DNA of 64,000 nucleotides, taken from positions 3,906,001 through 3,970,000 of the forward strand of contig CP019882.1 in the NCBI GenBank assembly GCA_002007745.1, in the 5' to 3' direction. Positions 45,760-54,299 of this stretch are shown here, piece by piece. The position numbers and the translations under genes are program-made. The notes under the pieces were generated by a model, which was not told the origin of the DNA, did not search any database, and saw nothing but the letters and a program-made list of their open reading frames with translations. Position 1 is the first letter of the stretch, and every line of letters begins with the position of its first letter. Source of the DNA: Mycolicibacterium litorale. GTDB taxonomy: Bacteria; Actinomycetota; Actinomycetes; Mycobacteriales; Mycobacteriaceae.

Positions 45760-46953
45760 ATGTCCGTCGACACGCTCAGCACCGTGCGGCGCTGGTCGAT
45801 GCTCGCGATCGCGCTGTTCGCGACGTTGTCCGCCAACGTGTTCATCAACGGTGCCGCCTTCCTGATCCCCACCCTGCACACCACCATGGGCCTCGACCTG
45901 GCCAGGGCCGGACTGGTGTCGGCCATGCCGAGCTTCGGCATGGTGGTCACGCTGATCGCCTGGGGCTACGTCGTCGACCGAGTGGGTGAGCGGTTCGTGC
46001 TGAGCGTCGGCTCCGCACTGACCGCGGCGGCTGCGGTCGCCGCAGCCTTGTCGCACTCCCTGATCATGGTGAGCGCCTTCCTGCTGCTGGGCGGAATGGC
46101 CGCGGCCAGTAGCAATTCCGCGAGCGGACGGCTCGTGGTCGGCTGGTTTCCACCGCAGCAGCGCGGACTGGTGATGGGCATCCGGCAGACCGCCCAGCCG
46201 CTGGGCGTCGCGGTGGGCGCGCTGACCATCCCGCGGTTGGCGCAGGCCTACGGCGTGGGATCGGCGCTGCTGTTTCCGGCGATCGTGTGCGGGGTGGCGG
46301 CGTTGGTGTGCGCGGTCGGGGTGCTCGACCCGCCGAGGCCCCCTCGTGCCGAGGCGCCTGCCGAGCACCTGGCCAACCCGTACCGCGGATCGGGACTGCT
46401 GTGGCGCATTCACGCGGTGTCGGTGCTGCTGGTGGTGCCGCAATGCGTGGTGTGGACGTTCACCCTGGTGTGGCTGATCGCCGACCGCGGGTGGTCGGCG
46501 CAGTCCGCGGGCGTGCTGGTGATGGTCGCCCAGATACTGGGCGCACTGGGCCGAATCGCCGCCGGACGCTGGTCGGACCAGATGGGGTCGCGGCTGCGGC
46601 CGATTCGCATGATCGCGGGCGCGGCGGCGGTGGCCATGCTGGCGCTGGCGCTGACCGACGCACTGCACTCCCCGGCGAGCATTGCCGTGATGATCGCGGC
46701 GTCGGTGATCACCGTCGTCGACAACGGGCTGGCGTTCACCGCGATCGCCGAGATCGCCGGGCCGTTCTGGAGCGGACGCGCGTTGGGCGCGCAGAACACC
46801 AGCCAGCTGCTGGCGGCCGGGCTCACTCCCCCACTGTTCGGGGCGCTGATCGGCGCGCTGGGTTACCCGGTGGCGTTTGCGGTCTGCGCGCTGTTCCCGG
46901 TCCTCGCGCTGCCCCTGGTGCCCGCCGACCCGCCGGCCAGGGACCAGCCCTGA
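45760..46953 (+). CDS. MFS transporter
   Basis: A 397-residue membrane protein with about 12 transmembrane helices. The MFS motif between helices 2 and 3 reads WGYVVDRVGERFVL, and its counterpart in the second half is RIAAGRWSDQMGSRLRP. It corresponds to M. tuberculosis Rv2994. Substrate unknown. The ATG at 45760 is preferred because the in-frame GTG at 45712 lies within the predicted promoter. Confidence 0.88.
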   Translation: MSVDTLSTVRRWSMLAIALFATLSANVFINGAAFLIPTLHTTMGLDLARAGLVSAMPSFGMVVTLIAWGYVVDRVGERFVLSVGSALTAAAAVAAALSHSLIMVSAFLLLGGMAAASSNSASGRLVVGWFPPQQRGLVMGIRQTAQPLGVAVGALTIPRLAQAYGVGSALLFPAIVCGVAALVCAVGVLDPPRPPRAEAPAEHLANPYRGSGLLWRIHAVSVLLVVPQCVVWTFTLVWLIADRGWSAQSAGVLVMVAQILGALGRIAAGRWSDQMGSRLRPIRMIAGAAAVAMLALALTDALHSPASIAVMIAASVITVVDNGLAFTAIAEIAGPFWSGRALGAQNTSQLLAAGLTPPLFGALIGALGYPVAFAVCALFPVLALPLVPADPPARDQP

Positions 46954-46954
46954 T

Positions 46955-47123
46955 CGTCTCGCTCCTCCGCCGCCTCGTACCTCGGCGGCATCGTCGACTC
47001 GACTAAGCCCGACCGTCTCGCTCCTCCGCCGCCTCGTACCTCGGCGGCATCGTCGACTCGACTAAGCCCGACCGTCTCGCTCCTCCGCCGCCTCGTACCT
47101 CGGCGGCATCGTCGACTCGACTA
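46955..47123. repeat. 59-bp element repeated three times between the MFS gene and leuB
   Basis: Copies begin at 46955, 47014 and 47073 (period exactly 59 bp, virtually identical); the third is cut short at the leuB stop codon. Each has GCCGCC and GGCGGC arms around a nine-base loop (about 46970-46990 in copy 1) and a GTCGAC palindrome. The TAG at 47123-47121 is the leuB stop, and copies 1 and 2 contain the same CTTAG. The hairpins may end transcription from both sides. Confidence 0.92.
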
Positions 47124-48148
47124 AAGCGCGGCGCGGATGCGGTCGCCGACCTCGCGTGTCGACAACGTGGTGTCCCCGCGGGTGGCCAAGTGGTTTGCCA
47201 CCGCCGCGTCGACGCGGGCGGCCGCGGCGTCCTCACCGAGGTGAGCCAGCAGCAGCGCCACCGACATGACCGCCGCGGTGGGGTCGGCGATGCCCTGCCC
47301 CGCGATATCGGGCGCACTGCCGTGCACGGGTTCGAACATGGACGGATTGGTCCGGGTGGCATCGATGTTGCCGCTGGCGGCCAGACCGATCCCTCCGCAG
47401 ACCGCAGCGGACAGGTCGGTGATGATGTCGCCGAACAAGTTGTCGGTGACGATCACGTCGAACCGGGCCGGGTCGGTGACCATGTGGATGGTGGCCGCGT
47501 CGATGTGCTGGTAGGCGACCTCGACGTCGGGGAACTCGGCCCCCACTTCGGCGACCACCCGCGACCACAGCCCACCGGCGAAGGTCAGCACGTTGGTCTT
47601 GTGCACCAGCGTCAGATGCTTGCGACGTGACTGCGCGCGGGTGAACGCGTCCCGCACCACCCGCTCGACCCCGAACGCGGTGTTCACACTGACTTCGGTG
47701 GCCACCTCGTGCGGGGTGCCGACGCGCAGCGCCCCGCCGTTGCCGGTGTAGGGGCCTTCCGTGCCTTCTCGCACGACGACGAAGTCGATGCCGGTCACGC
47801 CGGACAGCGGGCTGGTCACACCGGGGTACAGCCGGCCCGGTCGCAGGTTGACGTGGTGGTCCAGGGCGAATCGCAGCTTGAGCAGCAGTCCGCGTTCGAG
47901 TACCCCGCTGGGCACCGAGGGGTCGCCGATCGCGCCGAGCAGGATCGCGTCATAACCGCGCAGTTCCTCGATGGTCTGCTCAGTGAGCAGTTCGCCGGTG
48001 GCGTGGTAGCGGCGCGCGCCGAGGTCGTACTCGGTGCGCTCCACCCCGGCAGCACCACGTCGAGTACGGCCAGCGCCTCGGTGATCACTTCCGGGCCGAT
48101 GCCGTCGCCCGCGATCACCGCCAGCTTTATCTGCGCCGCGCGTGTCAT
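47121..48148 (-). pseudogene. leuB: 3-isopropylmalate dehydrogenase, split by a single-base frameshift
   Basis: Oxidative decarboxylation step of leucine synthesis. The start, MTRAAQIKLAVIAGDGIGPEV, is in one frame to VVLPG; then VERTEYDLGARRY through LLLKLRFALDHHVNLRP, DNLFGDIITD and GSAPDIAGQG are in another. Adding one G to the GGGG run (plus-strand CCCC 48044-48047) restores LPGVERTEYDLG and 342 residues. The start overlaps the serA stop by 4 bp. Likely a sequence error. Confidence 0.91.
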
Positions 48149-49731
48149 GACAGGTCCACCACTTCCAATGTCGTTGCGCCGACAGCGGCACGGATCGCCG
48201 ACCGGACGTCGTCGGAGACCTCTTGGTCCAGCCGCAGCATCAGCGTCGCTCCGGTGCCGCTGGTGTCCTGGCTGAGCTGTGCCGCCAGGATGTTCACGTC
48301 GGCGTTGCCCAACAGCGTGCCGATTTTGCCGAGTGCCCCGGGCACGTCGGAGTAGTGCAGCACCAGGTTCACCCCCTCGGCACGCAGATCGAAGTTGCGG
48401 CCGTTGATCTGGACCACCTTCTCGACCTGCTGGGGGCCGGACAGCGTTCCCGACACGTTGGTCGCCGCGCCGTCGGCTCCGACCACCCGCACGTCGACGA
48501 GGCTGCGGTGGTTGGGGCTCTCACTGGCGGTGGTCAGTTCGCTCTGCAGGCCCCGTTCGGCGGCCAGGTTGGGCGCATTCACGAACGTGACCTGCTGGTC
48601 GGTCACCGTCGAGAAGAACCCACGCAGCGCCGAAAGCTTCAGTACCTCAACGTCTTCCGAGGCGATCTCACCGGACACGCGAACCGAGAGATTCGACACC
48701 GCCCCGGTGGACAGCACACCGACGAGCAGACCGAGCTTGCGGGCCAGGTCCAACCACGGGGCCACTTCCTCGCTCACCGCGCCGCCGCCGACGTTGACCG
48801 CGTCCGGCACGAATTCCCCGGCGAGCGCGAGCTTCACACTGGCCGCCACGTCGGTGCCGGCCCGGTCCTGTGCCTCGGCGGTGGAGGCGCCCAGGTGCGG
48901 GGTGACGACCACCTGCGGCAGCTCGAACAGCGGGCTGTCGGTGCACGGTTCGGTGCTGAACACGTCGAGGCCCGCCGCACGGACATGGCCGCTCTTCACC
49001 GCATCGGCCAGTGCCTGCTCGTCGATCAGACCGCCGCGGGCGGCGTTGACGATGATCACGCCCGGCTTGGTCTTGGCCAGTGCCTCCTTGCCCAGCAGGC
49101 CGGCGGTCTCCGGCGTCTTGGGCAGGTGCACCGAGATGAAGTCGGCGCGGGCCAGCAGGTCGTCCAGGGTGAGCAGCTCGATGCCCAACTGTGCGGCACG
49201 GGCAGCAGGTACATAGGGGTCGTAGGCGATGACGTGGGTGCCGAAGGCGGCCAGCCGCTGTGCGACGAGCTGTCCGATCCGCCCCAGGCCCACCACGCCG
49301 ACGGTCTTGCCGAAGATCTCGGTGCCCGAGAACGACGAACGCTTCCAGGTGTGCTCGCGCAGCGTGGCGTCCGCGGCGGGGATCTGCCGGGCTGCGGACA
49401 GCATCAGTGCCAATGCGTGCTCGGCGGCGCTGTGGATGTTCGAGGTGGGCGCGTTGACCACCAGCACTCCGGCGGCCGTCGCGGCGTCGACGTCGACGTT
49501 GTCCAGCCCGACGCCGGCGCGGGCGACGATCTTGAGCTTCGGGGCTGCGGCGATGACCTCGGCATCGACGGTGGTCGCCGAGCGCACCAGTAGCGCATCG
49601 GCGTCGGCCACCGCCGCCAGCAGCTTCGGGCGGTCCGGACCGTCGACCCAGCGGACCTCGACCTGGTCGCCCAGGGCCGCGACGGTCGACTCGGCGAGTT
49701 TGTCGGCGATCAACACAACGGGCAGATTCAC
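48145..49731 (-). CDS. serA: D-3-phosphoglycerate dehydrogenase
   Basis: A 528-residue enzyme for the first step of serine synthesis. The NAD motif GLGRIGQLVAQRLAAFG is near residue 150, catalytic Arg/Glu/His lie in NAARGGLIDE and TPHLGAST, followed by the ASB domain and a C-terminal ACT domain (YSDVPGALGKIGTLLG) that binds serine for feedback control. The GTG at 49731 gives the same length as M. tuberculosis SerA1. Confidence 0.96.
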   Translation of the reverse strand: MNLPVVLIADKLAESTVAALGDQVEVRWVDGPDRPKLLAAVADADALLVRSATTVDAEVIAAAPKLKIVARAGVGLDNVDVDAATAAGVLVVNAPTSNIHSAAEHALALMLSAARQIPAADATLREHTWKRSSFSGTEIFGKTVGVVGLGRIGQLVAQRLAAFGTHVIAYDPYVPAARAAQLGIELLTLDDLLARADFISVHLPKTPETAGLLGKEALAKTKPGVIIVNAARGGLIDEQALADAVKSGHVRAAGLDVFSTEPCTDSPLFELPQVVVTPHLGASTAEAQDRAGTDVAASVKLALAGEFVPDAVNVGGGAVSEEVAPWLDLARKLGLLVGVLSTGAVSNLSVRVSGEIASEDVEVLKLSALRGFFSTVTDQQVTFVNAPNLAAERGLQSELTTASESPNHRSLVDVRVVGADGAATNVSGTLSGPQQVEKVVQINGRNFDLRAEGVNLVLHYSDVPGALGKIGTLLGNADVNILAAQLSQDTSGTGATLMLRLDQEVSDDVRSAIRAAVGATTLEVVDLS

Positions 49732-49775
49732 GCCGGTCAGCCTAGCGTGGCGACGACGCGCCCCGACACGGCGCA

Positions 49776-50414
49776 CTAGGTCCCGGCAATCACCGTGACG
49801 GCTTGGCCCACATATCGGGAATCGTCGAGTTGGTCCAGGAGGACCCCCGCCAACGCGGCACGCGTCAGCTGCGACCGTAGCCCGGTCGCGACGGCGGCGC
49901 CGACGACCACCCCACCATGGGCTTCGCCGTCGACCAGACGCGGCGGGCGCACGATCGTCCAGTCCAATCCGTCTGCGGCCAAGCGAATGTGCGCCTCGGC
50001 AGCGTCGGCTTCGGCGAGGCGTTCAGCACCGACGATCCGCTTCCACATCCATCGCGCCACCCGCCCCTGATCGGCGATGCTGCTGCCGACGCCGATCGTG
50101 GACACCGCCACCAGGCGCCGCACGCCGAGCACACCCATCTGGGCCACCACATTGGCGGTGCCGGTCGAGCGCACGGTGCCTGCCGGTTGGCCCAGCCGGA
50201 CCCCCAGACAGCTGACCACCGCGTCGATTCCCGCCAGCGCAGCGGCGATGGCGTCTGGATCCAGTACGTCGCCGACGACCACGTCGGCATCACCGAACTC
50301 AGCGGGTGCCGTGGACTCTCGCACGAGTGCGGTCACGCTGTGGCCGCGCTGACGTGCCTGTTCGACGACCAGCCGCCCGGTGCCTCCCGTCGCCCCGATC
50401 ACCAGAATCTTCAT
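49776..50414 (-). CDS. NAD(P)-dependent atypical SDR (NmrA/NAD(P)H-binding family)
   Basis: A 212-residue Rossmann protein starting MKILVIGATGGTGRLVVE, the TGxxGxxG nucleotide motif. Later segments VVSCLGV and LDWTIVRPPRLVDG are typical of the atypical SDR clan that senses or reduces quinones. ATG at 50414 places the glycine motif at the N-terminus. It is divergent from a MerR regulator, which likely controls it. Confidence 0.85.
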   Translation of the reverse strand: MKILVIGATGGTGRLVVEQARQRGHSVTALVRESTAPAEFGDADVVVGDVLDPDAIAAALAGIDAVVSCLGVRLGQPAGTVRSTGTANVVAQMGVLGVRRLVAVSTIGVGSSIADQGRVARWMWKRIVGAERLAEADAAEAHIRLAADGLDWTIVRPPRLVDGEAHGGVVVGAAVATGLRSQLTRAALAGVLLDQLDDSRYVGQAVTVIAGT

Positions 50415-50456
50415 CCCACACCCTTCGCTTGAATGGATACTGACACTCTCCATAAT

Positions 50457-50486
50457 TACAGATAGCAGCGCTCTCCGCTAGCTGTA
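50457..50486. promoter_or_regulatory. Inverted-repeat operator between the SDR and merR genes
   Basis: TACAGATAGC (50457-50466) and GCTAGCTGTA (50477-50486) are inverted with one mismatch and a 10-bp spacer, the size of a MerR dimer site. A -10-like TAGCAT (50492-50497) lies 7 bp before the merR GTG, so that gene may be leaderless. Confidence 0.6.
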
Positions 50487-50503
50487 TGGGGTAGCATGGG
50501 GAA

Positions 50504-51160
50504 GTGCGACTGTCACAGCTCAGTCAGGCGGCGGGACTGTCCCCGACCACCGTCAAGTGGTACCTGCGGATCGGGCTGCTCCCGCGGGGCGAGGCGACCG
50601 CGGCCAATCAGGCGCGCTACGACGACACCCATCTGCACCGGCTACGGCTCATCCGCGCGCTCGTCGAGGTCGGCGGATTGAGCACCGACGCCGTCCGCGA
50701 CGTACTGGCTGCGGTGGACGACCCACGGCGCCCCGTCGGCGAAGTCTTCGCCGTCGCCCGGCGCGCCGGTGCCGTCGACAGCCCGGCACCCCCGCAGCAG
50801 GCCAGCGATCTTGGTGATGCCTTCATCGAGCACCGGGGCTGGAAGGTCGACCCGGAGTCCCCGGCGCGGCGTGATCTGGCAGCAGTGCTCAACGCGCTGG
50901 CCACGTTGCAACCACCGGCGGGCAGCGAGGTGCCCGCACCGGCCGTGAGCGACGTCGAATCGGTCTGCACACTTCTGGATCCCTATGCCGACGCGGTCGA
51001 GCCGCTGGCGGCGGACGAAATCGCACACACCCCAGTGGATTTGTCCCGGGATCTGCTCACCGAACGCGTGGTGGCGGGCACCGTGCTGATGGAGCGCGCC
51101 ATGGCAGCGTTACGACGGCTGGCCCAGGAGCATCACGCGGCCCGGCGCTTCCCGTCCTGA
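50504..51160 (+). CDS. MerR-family transcriptional regulator
   Basis: A 218-residue protein. The N-terminal HTH (MRLSQLSQAAGLSPTTVKWY) and winged region GLLPRGEATAANQARYDDTHLHRLRLI are clear; a helical dimer/effector region follows, without the Cys cluster of metal-sensing MerR or SoxR. The likely target is the divergent SDR gene and itself. Confidence 0.87.
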   Translation: MRLSQLSQAAGLSPTTVKWYLRIGLLPRGEATAANQARYDDTHLHRLRLIRALVEVGGLSTDAVRDVLAAVDDPRRPVGEVFAVARRAGAVDSPAPPQQASDLGDAFIEHRGWKVDPESPARRDLAAVLNALATLQPPAGSEVPAPAVSDVESVCTLLDPYADAVEPLAADEIAHTPVDLSRDLLTERVVAGTVLMERAMAALRRLAQEHHAARRFPS

Positions 51161-51208
51161 CGAGACCGCGACTTTCATTGCCCGCCGACGGTGGGGTGTA
51201 CTGGACTC

Positions 51209-52635
51209 GTGGACGTCACCGTGGTCGGCAGCGGTCCCAACGGGTTGGCGGCTGCCGTCATCTGTGCCCGGGCGGGCCTGGCCGTGCAGGTTCTGGAGGC
51301 TCAACCCAGCTTCGGCGGCGGCGCTCGGACGGCGGTCGACCCCGAGTACCCCGGCATCCGGCACGACATCTGCTCGGCGGTGCACCCGCTGGCCCTGGCC
51401 TCGCCGTTCTTCGCGGAATTCGACCTGGCCGCCCGTGGCGTGCAGCTGGCGGTTCCGGAGGTCTCCTACGCCAATCCGCTGCCCAGCGGCCGGGCCGCCA
51501 TCGCCTACCACGACTTGCAGCGCACCTGTGCTGAACTGGAACACGGCAGCTCGTGGCGAACCCTGCTGGGGCCGCTGACCGCTCATCCCGAAGGTGTGCT
51601 GGGCTTCTTCCTCGGCGACAAACGGTCGCTGCCGCCTGATCTGCCGACGACCATTCGGGCCGGCCTGCGCGTGCTCGCCCAGGGCAGCCCCGCATGGCGC
51701 ATGCTGGCCGGCGAGGACGCCCGAGCCTTATTCACCGGCGTTGGAACACATGCCATTTCACGGATGCCGTCGCCGGTGAACAGCGGTGCCGGCATCATGC
51801 TCGCCACGGTGGCGCATACCGCTGGCTGGCCGGTGCCCGCCGGCGGGAGCCAGGTCATCGTCGATGCGATGCTCGCCGATCTGGAAGCCCACGGTGGCCA
51901 ACTCGGGGTGGGTGAGCCCGTGACGTCAGCGCCGGCCGGGGTCGTCATCTACGACACGGCGCCCACTGCCCTGCTCGACATCTACGGACCTGCGGTACCC
52001 GATCGCTATGCCAAAGCGCTGCGCCGCTATCGCTACGGCCCCGGCGTCTGCAAGGTGGACTTCGTACTGTCCGGCGAGATTCCGTGGCGCGATGAGCGGA
52101 TGGCGTCCTCCCCACGGTGCACCTGGGTGGAACACGAGCCCAGATGGCACGCTCGGAGAGCGAGATCGCCGCCGGCCGCCACGCCGAGCACCCGATGACG
52201 CTGGCCGCGCTCCCGCACCTGTGCGATCCGTCGCGCATCGACGCGGCCGGGCGCCGCCCGCTGTGGACCTACGCCCACGTCCCGGCGAACTCGACGGCCG
52301 ACCTCACCGAGACCGTCACCGCGCTCTTCGAGGATGCTGCGCCAGGATTCCGGGACCTCGTCGTCGCGGCGCGCTGCACCCCGGCGGCGCGGATGGCCGA
52401 CCACAACGCCAACTACGTCGGCGGGGACATCATCGTCGGTGGCGCGACCTTGTTCGCGGCGATGGTCGGCCCCACCCTGCGCTGGAACCCCTGGACCACG
52501 CCGATACCGAAGGCGTATCTGTGTTCGTCGGCGACCCCGCCGGGGACCGGCGTCCACGGCATGTGCGGCTATTACGCCGCCCGCACCGTCCTCAAGCGGG
52601 AGTTCGGCCTACCGGTGCCGTCGCTGCGCCCGTGA
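51209..52635 (+). pseudogene. FAD-dependent oxidoreductase (phytoene desaturase-like), split by a single-base frameshift
   Basis: The N-terminus VDVTVVGSGPNGLAAAV is the FAD dinucleotide motif. The frame continues to IPWRDERMASSP, then the rest (VHLGGTRAQMARSE through TPPGTGVHGMCGYYAA, the C-terminal FAD signature) is shifted. Adding one C to the CCCC run at 52110-52113 gives SSPTVHLGGT and 475 residues. It corresponds to M. tuberculosis Rv2997, whose substrate is unknown. Start at the GTG at 51209. Confidence 0.87.
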
Positions 52636-52680
52636 AGCAGCGCGCCGGAACTCGACCGGTCGGCGACGAACACCGAAAAG

Positions 52681-52730
52681 GAAACCACGCAGGTGCCTCG
52701 TCGGCATGTCCCTGCGTGGCTTCATTTTCG
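52681..52730. terminator. Bidirectional terminator between the FAD oxidoreductase and ilvC
   Basis: A perfect 9-bp stem (CCACGCAGG 52685-52693; CCTGCGTGG 52711-52719). On the plus strand it is followed by CTTCATTTTC, and on the minus strand by TTTCCTTTTC, so it can end both converging transcripts. Confidence 0.8.
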
Positions 52731-52743
52731 GCGCGGCTGCCGC

Positions 52744-53757
52744 CTAGGCGGTCTCGGTGATCGGGCGATCGACCCAGCTCATCAGATCACGCAGCTTCTT
52801 GCCGGTGACCTCGATCGGATGCTCGGCGTTCTTCTTGCGCAGCGCCTCGAGTTCCTTGTTGCCGCCCTCGACGTTGGCGACCAGCCGCTTGACGAACGTG
52901 CCGTCCTGGATGTCCTTGAGGATCCCGCGCATCCGCTCCTTGGTGTCCGCGTCGATGACGCGGGGACCGGAGATGTAGCCGCCGAACTCGGCGGTGTCGG
53001 ACACCGAGTAGTTCATCCGAGCGATGCCGCCCTCGTACATCAGGTCGACGATCAGCTTGAGCTCGTGCAACACCTCGAAGTACGCCATCTCGGGGGCGTA
53101 GCCCGCCTCGACCATGACCTCGAATCCGGCCTTGACGAGTTCCTCGGTGCCACCGCACAACACGGCCTGCTCGCCGAAGAGATCGGTCTCGGTCTCCTCT
53201 TTGAAGTCGGTCTTGATGACCCCGGCGCGGGTGCCGCCGATTCCCTTGGCGTAGGACAGCGCCAATGCCTGGCCCTCACCCTTGGGGTCCTGGTCGACGG
53301 CGATGAGGCAGGGCACGCCCTTGCCGTCGACGAACTGCCGGCGCACGAGGTGGCCGGGACCCTTGGGGGCGACCATGCCAATGGTGACGTTGGCCGGCGG
53401 CTTGATCAGCCCGAAGTGGATGTTGAGGCCGTGGCCGAAGAACAGCGCGTTGCCGTCTTCGAGGTTGGGCTCGATATCGTTGGAGAAGATCTCGGCCTGC
53501 GCGGTGTCCGGCGCCAGCAGCATGATCACGTCGGCCCACTTGGCGACCTCGGCCGGGGTGTCGACCTCGAGGCCCTGCTCGGTGACCTTCTCCCGGGACT
53601 TGGAGCCTTCCTTGAGGCCGACCTTCACCTCAACGCCGGAGTCCCGCAGGCTCAGTGAGTGAGCGTGGCCCTGGCTGCCGTAACCGATCACACCGACCTT
53701 GCGGCCCTGGATAATCGACAGGTCGGCGTCATCGTCGTAGAACATTTCAACTGACAC
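52744..53757 (-). CDS. ilvC: Ketol-acid reductoisomerase
   Basis: A 337-residue class I enzyme of valine, isoleucine and leucine synthesis. NADPH-binding GYGSQGHAHSLSLRDSG is near residue 25; the phosphate loop KEGSKS is close by. Metal ligands lie in ELKLIVDLMYEGG and SDTAEFGGY. The GTG at 53757 is used. It is 29 bp downstream of ilvN, completing ilvB-ilvN-ilvC. Confidence 0.97.
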   Translation of the reverse strand: MSVEMFYDDDADLSIIQGRKVGVIGYGSQGHAHSLSLRDSGVEVKVGLKEGSKSREKVTEQGLEVDTPAEVAKWADVIMLLAPDTAQAEIFSNDIEPNLEDGNALFFGHGLNIHFGLIKPPANVTIGMVAPKGPGHLVRRQFVDGKGVPCLIAVDQDPKGEGQALALSYAKGIGGTRAGVIKTDFKEETETDLFGEQAVLCGGTEELVKAGFEVMVEAGYAPEMAYFEVLHELKLIVDLMYEGGIARMNYSVSDTAEFGGYISGPRVIDADTKERMRGILKDIQDGTFVKRLVANVEGGNKELEALRKKNAEHPIEVTGKKLRDLMSWVDRPITETA

Positions 53758-53786
53758 GGTTGAACTTTCCTTCTGTTGGTTACTTG

Positions 53787-54299
53787 TTACTTGCTCGTCG
53801 TCATCCCGCGCGGACCGCGCGACAGCGACACGACGCCGGATTGCACGATCTCACGAATGCCGTAGGGCTCGAGCACCCGCAGCAGCGCTTCGAGCTTTTC
53901 CGGCGTGCCGGTGGCCTCGACGGTCAGCGACTCGGTGGACACGTCGATCACCTTGGCGCGGAACAGGTTCACTGCCTCGATGACCTGGCTGCGGGTGCCG
54001 GCGTCGGCGCGCACCTTGATCAGCGCCAGCTCGCGCGCCACCGAGTTCTCCTCATCCTGCTCGACGATCTTGATCACGTTGATCAGCTTGTTGAGCTGCT
54101 TGGTGATCTGCTCGAGCGGGGTCTCCTCTGCGGTGACGACGATCGTCATCCGCGACATGTTCTTCTGCTCGGTGGCGCCGACAGCCAGCGACTCGATGTT
54201 GAACCCACGCCGGGAGAACAGCGCGGCAACCCGGGCGAGCACACCTGGCTTGTCTTCGACGAGCACCGAGAGTGTGTGGGTGACAGTGTTTCCCGACAT
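53787..54299 (-). CDS. ilvN: Acetolactate synthase small (regulatory) subunit
   Basis: A 170-residue subunit. An N-terminal ACT domain (LSVLVEDKPGVLARVAALFSRR) binds valine for feedback control, and a second ACT-like C-terminal domain follows. It activates IlvB. The start ATG shares one base with the ilvB stop (TGATG), so translation is coupled. Confidence 0.97.
   Translation of the reverse strand: MSGNTVTHTLSVLVEDKPGVLARVAALFSRRGFNIESLAVGATEQKNMSRMTIVVTAEETPLEQITKQLNKLINVIKIVEQDEENSVARELALIKVRADAGTRSQVIEAVNLFRAKVIDVSTESLTVEATGTPEKLEALLRVLEPYGIREIVQSGVVSLSRGPRGMTTSK

Noticed and set aside
46877..47065. Small plus-strand frames running through the 59-bp repeats
   Set aside because: They arise from the repeat itself and have no start signal.
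46955..47123. Possible CRISPR array or IS remnant after the MFS gene
   Set aside because: Copies are contiguous with no spacers, no transposase and no target-site duplication.
14654..52113. Programmed frameshifting to explain the split genes
   Set aside because: Six unrelated genes would need it, without slippery heptamers or downstream structures shared between them.
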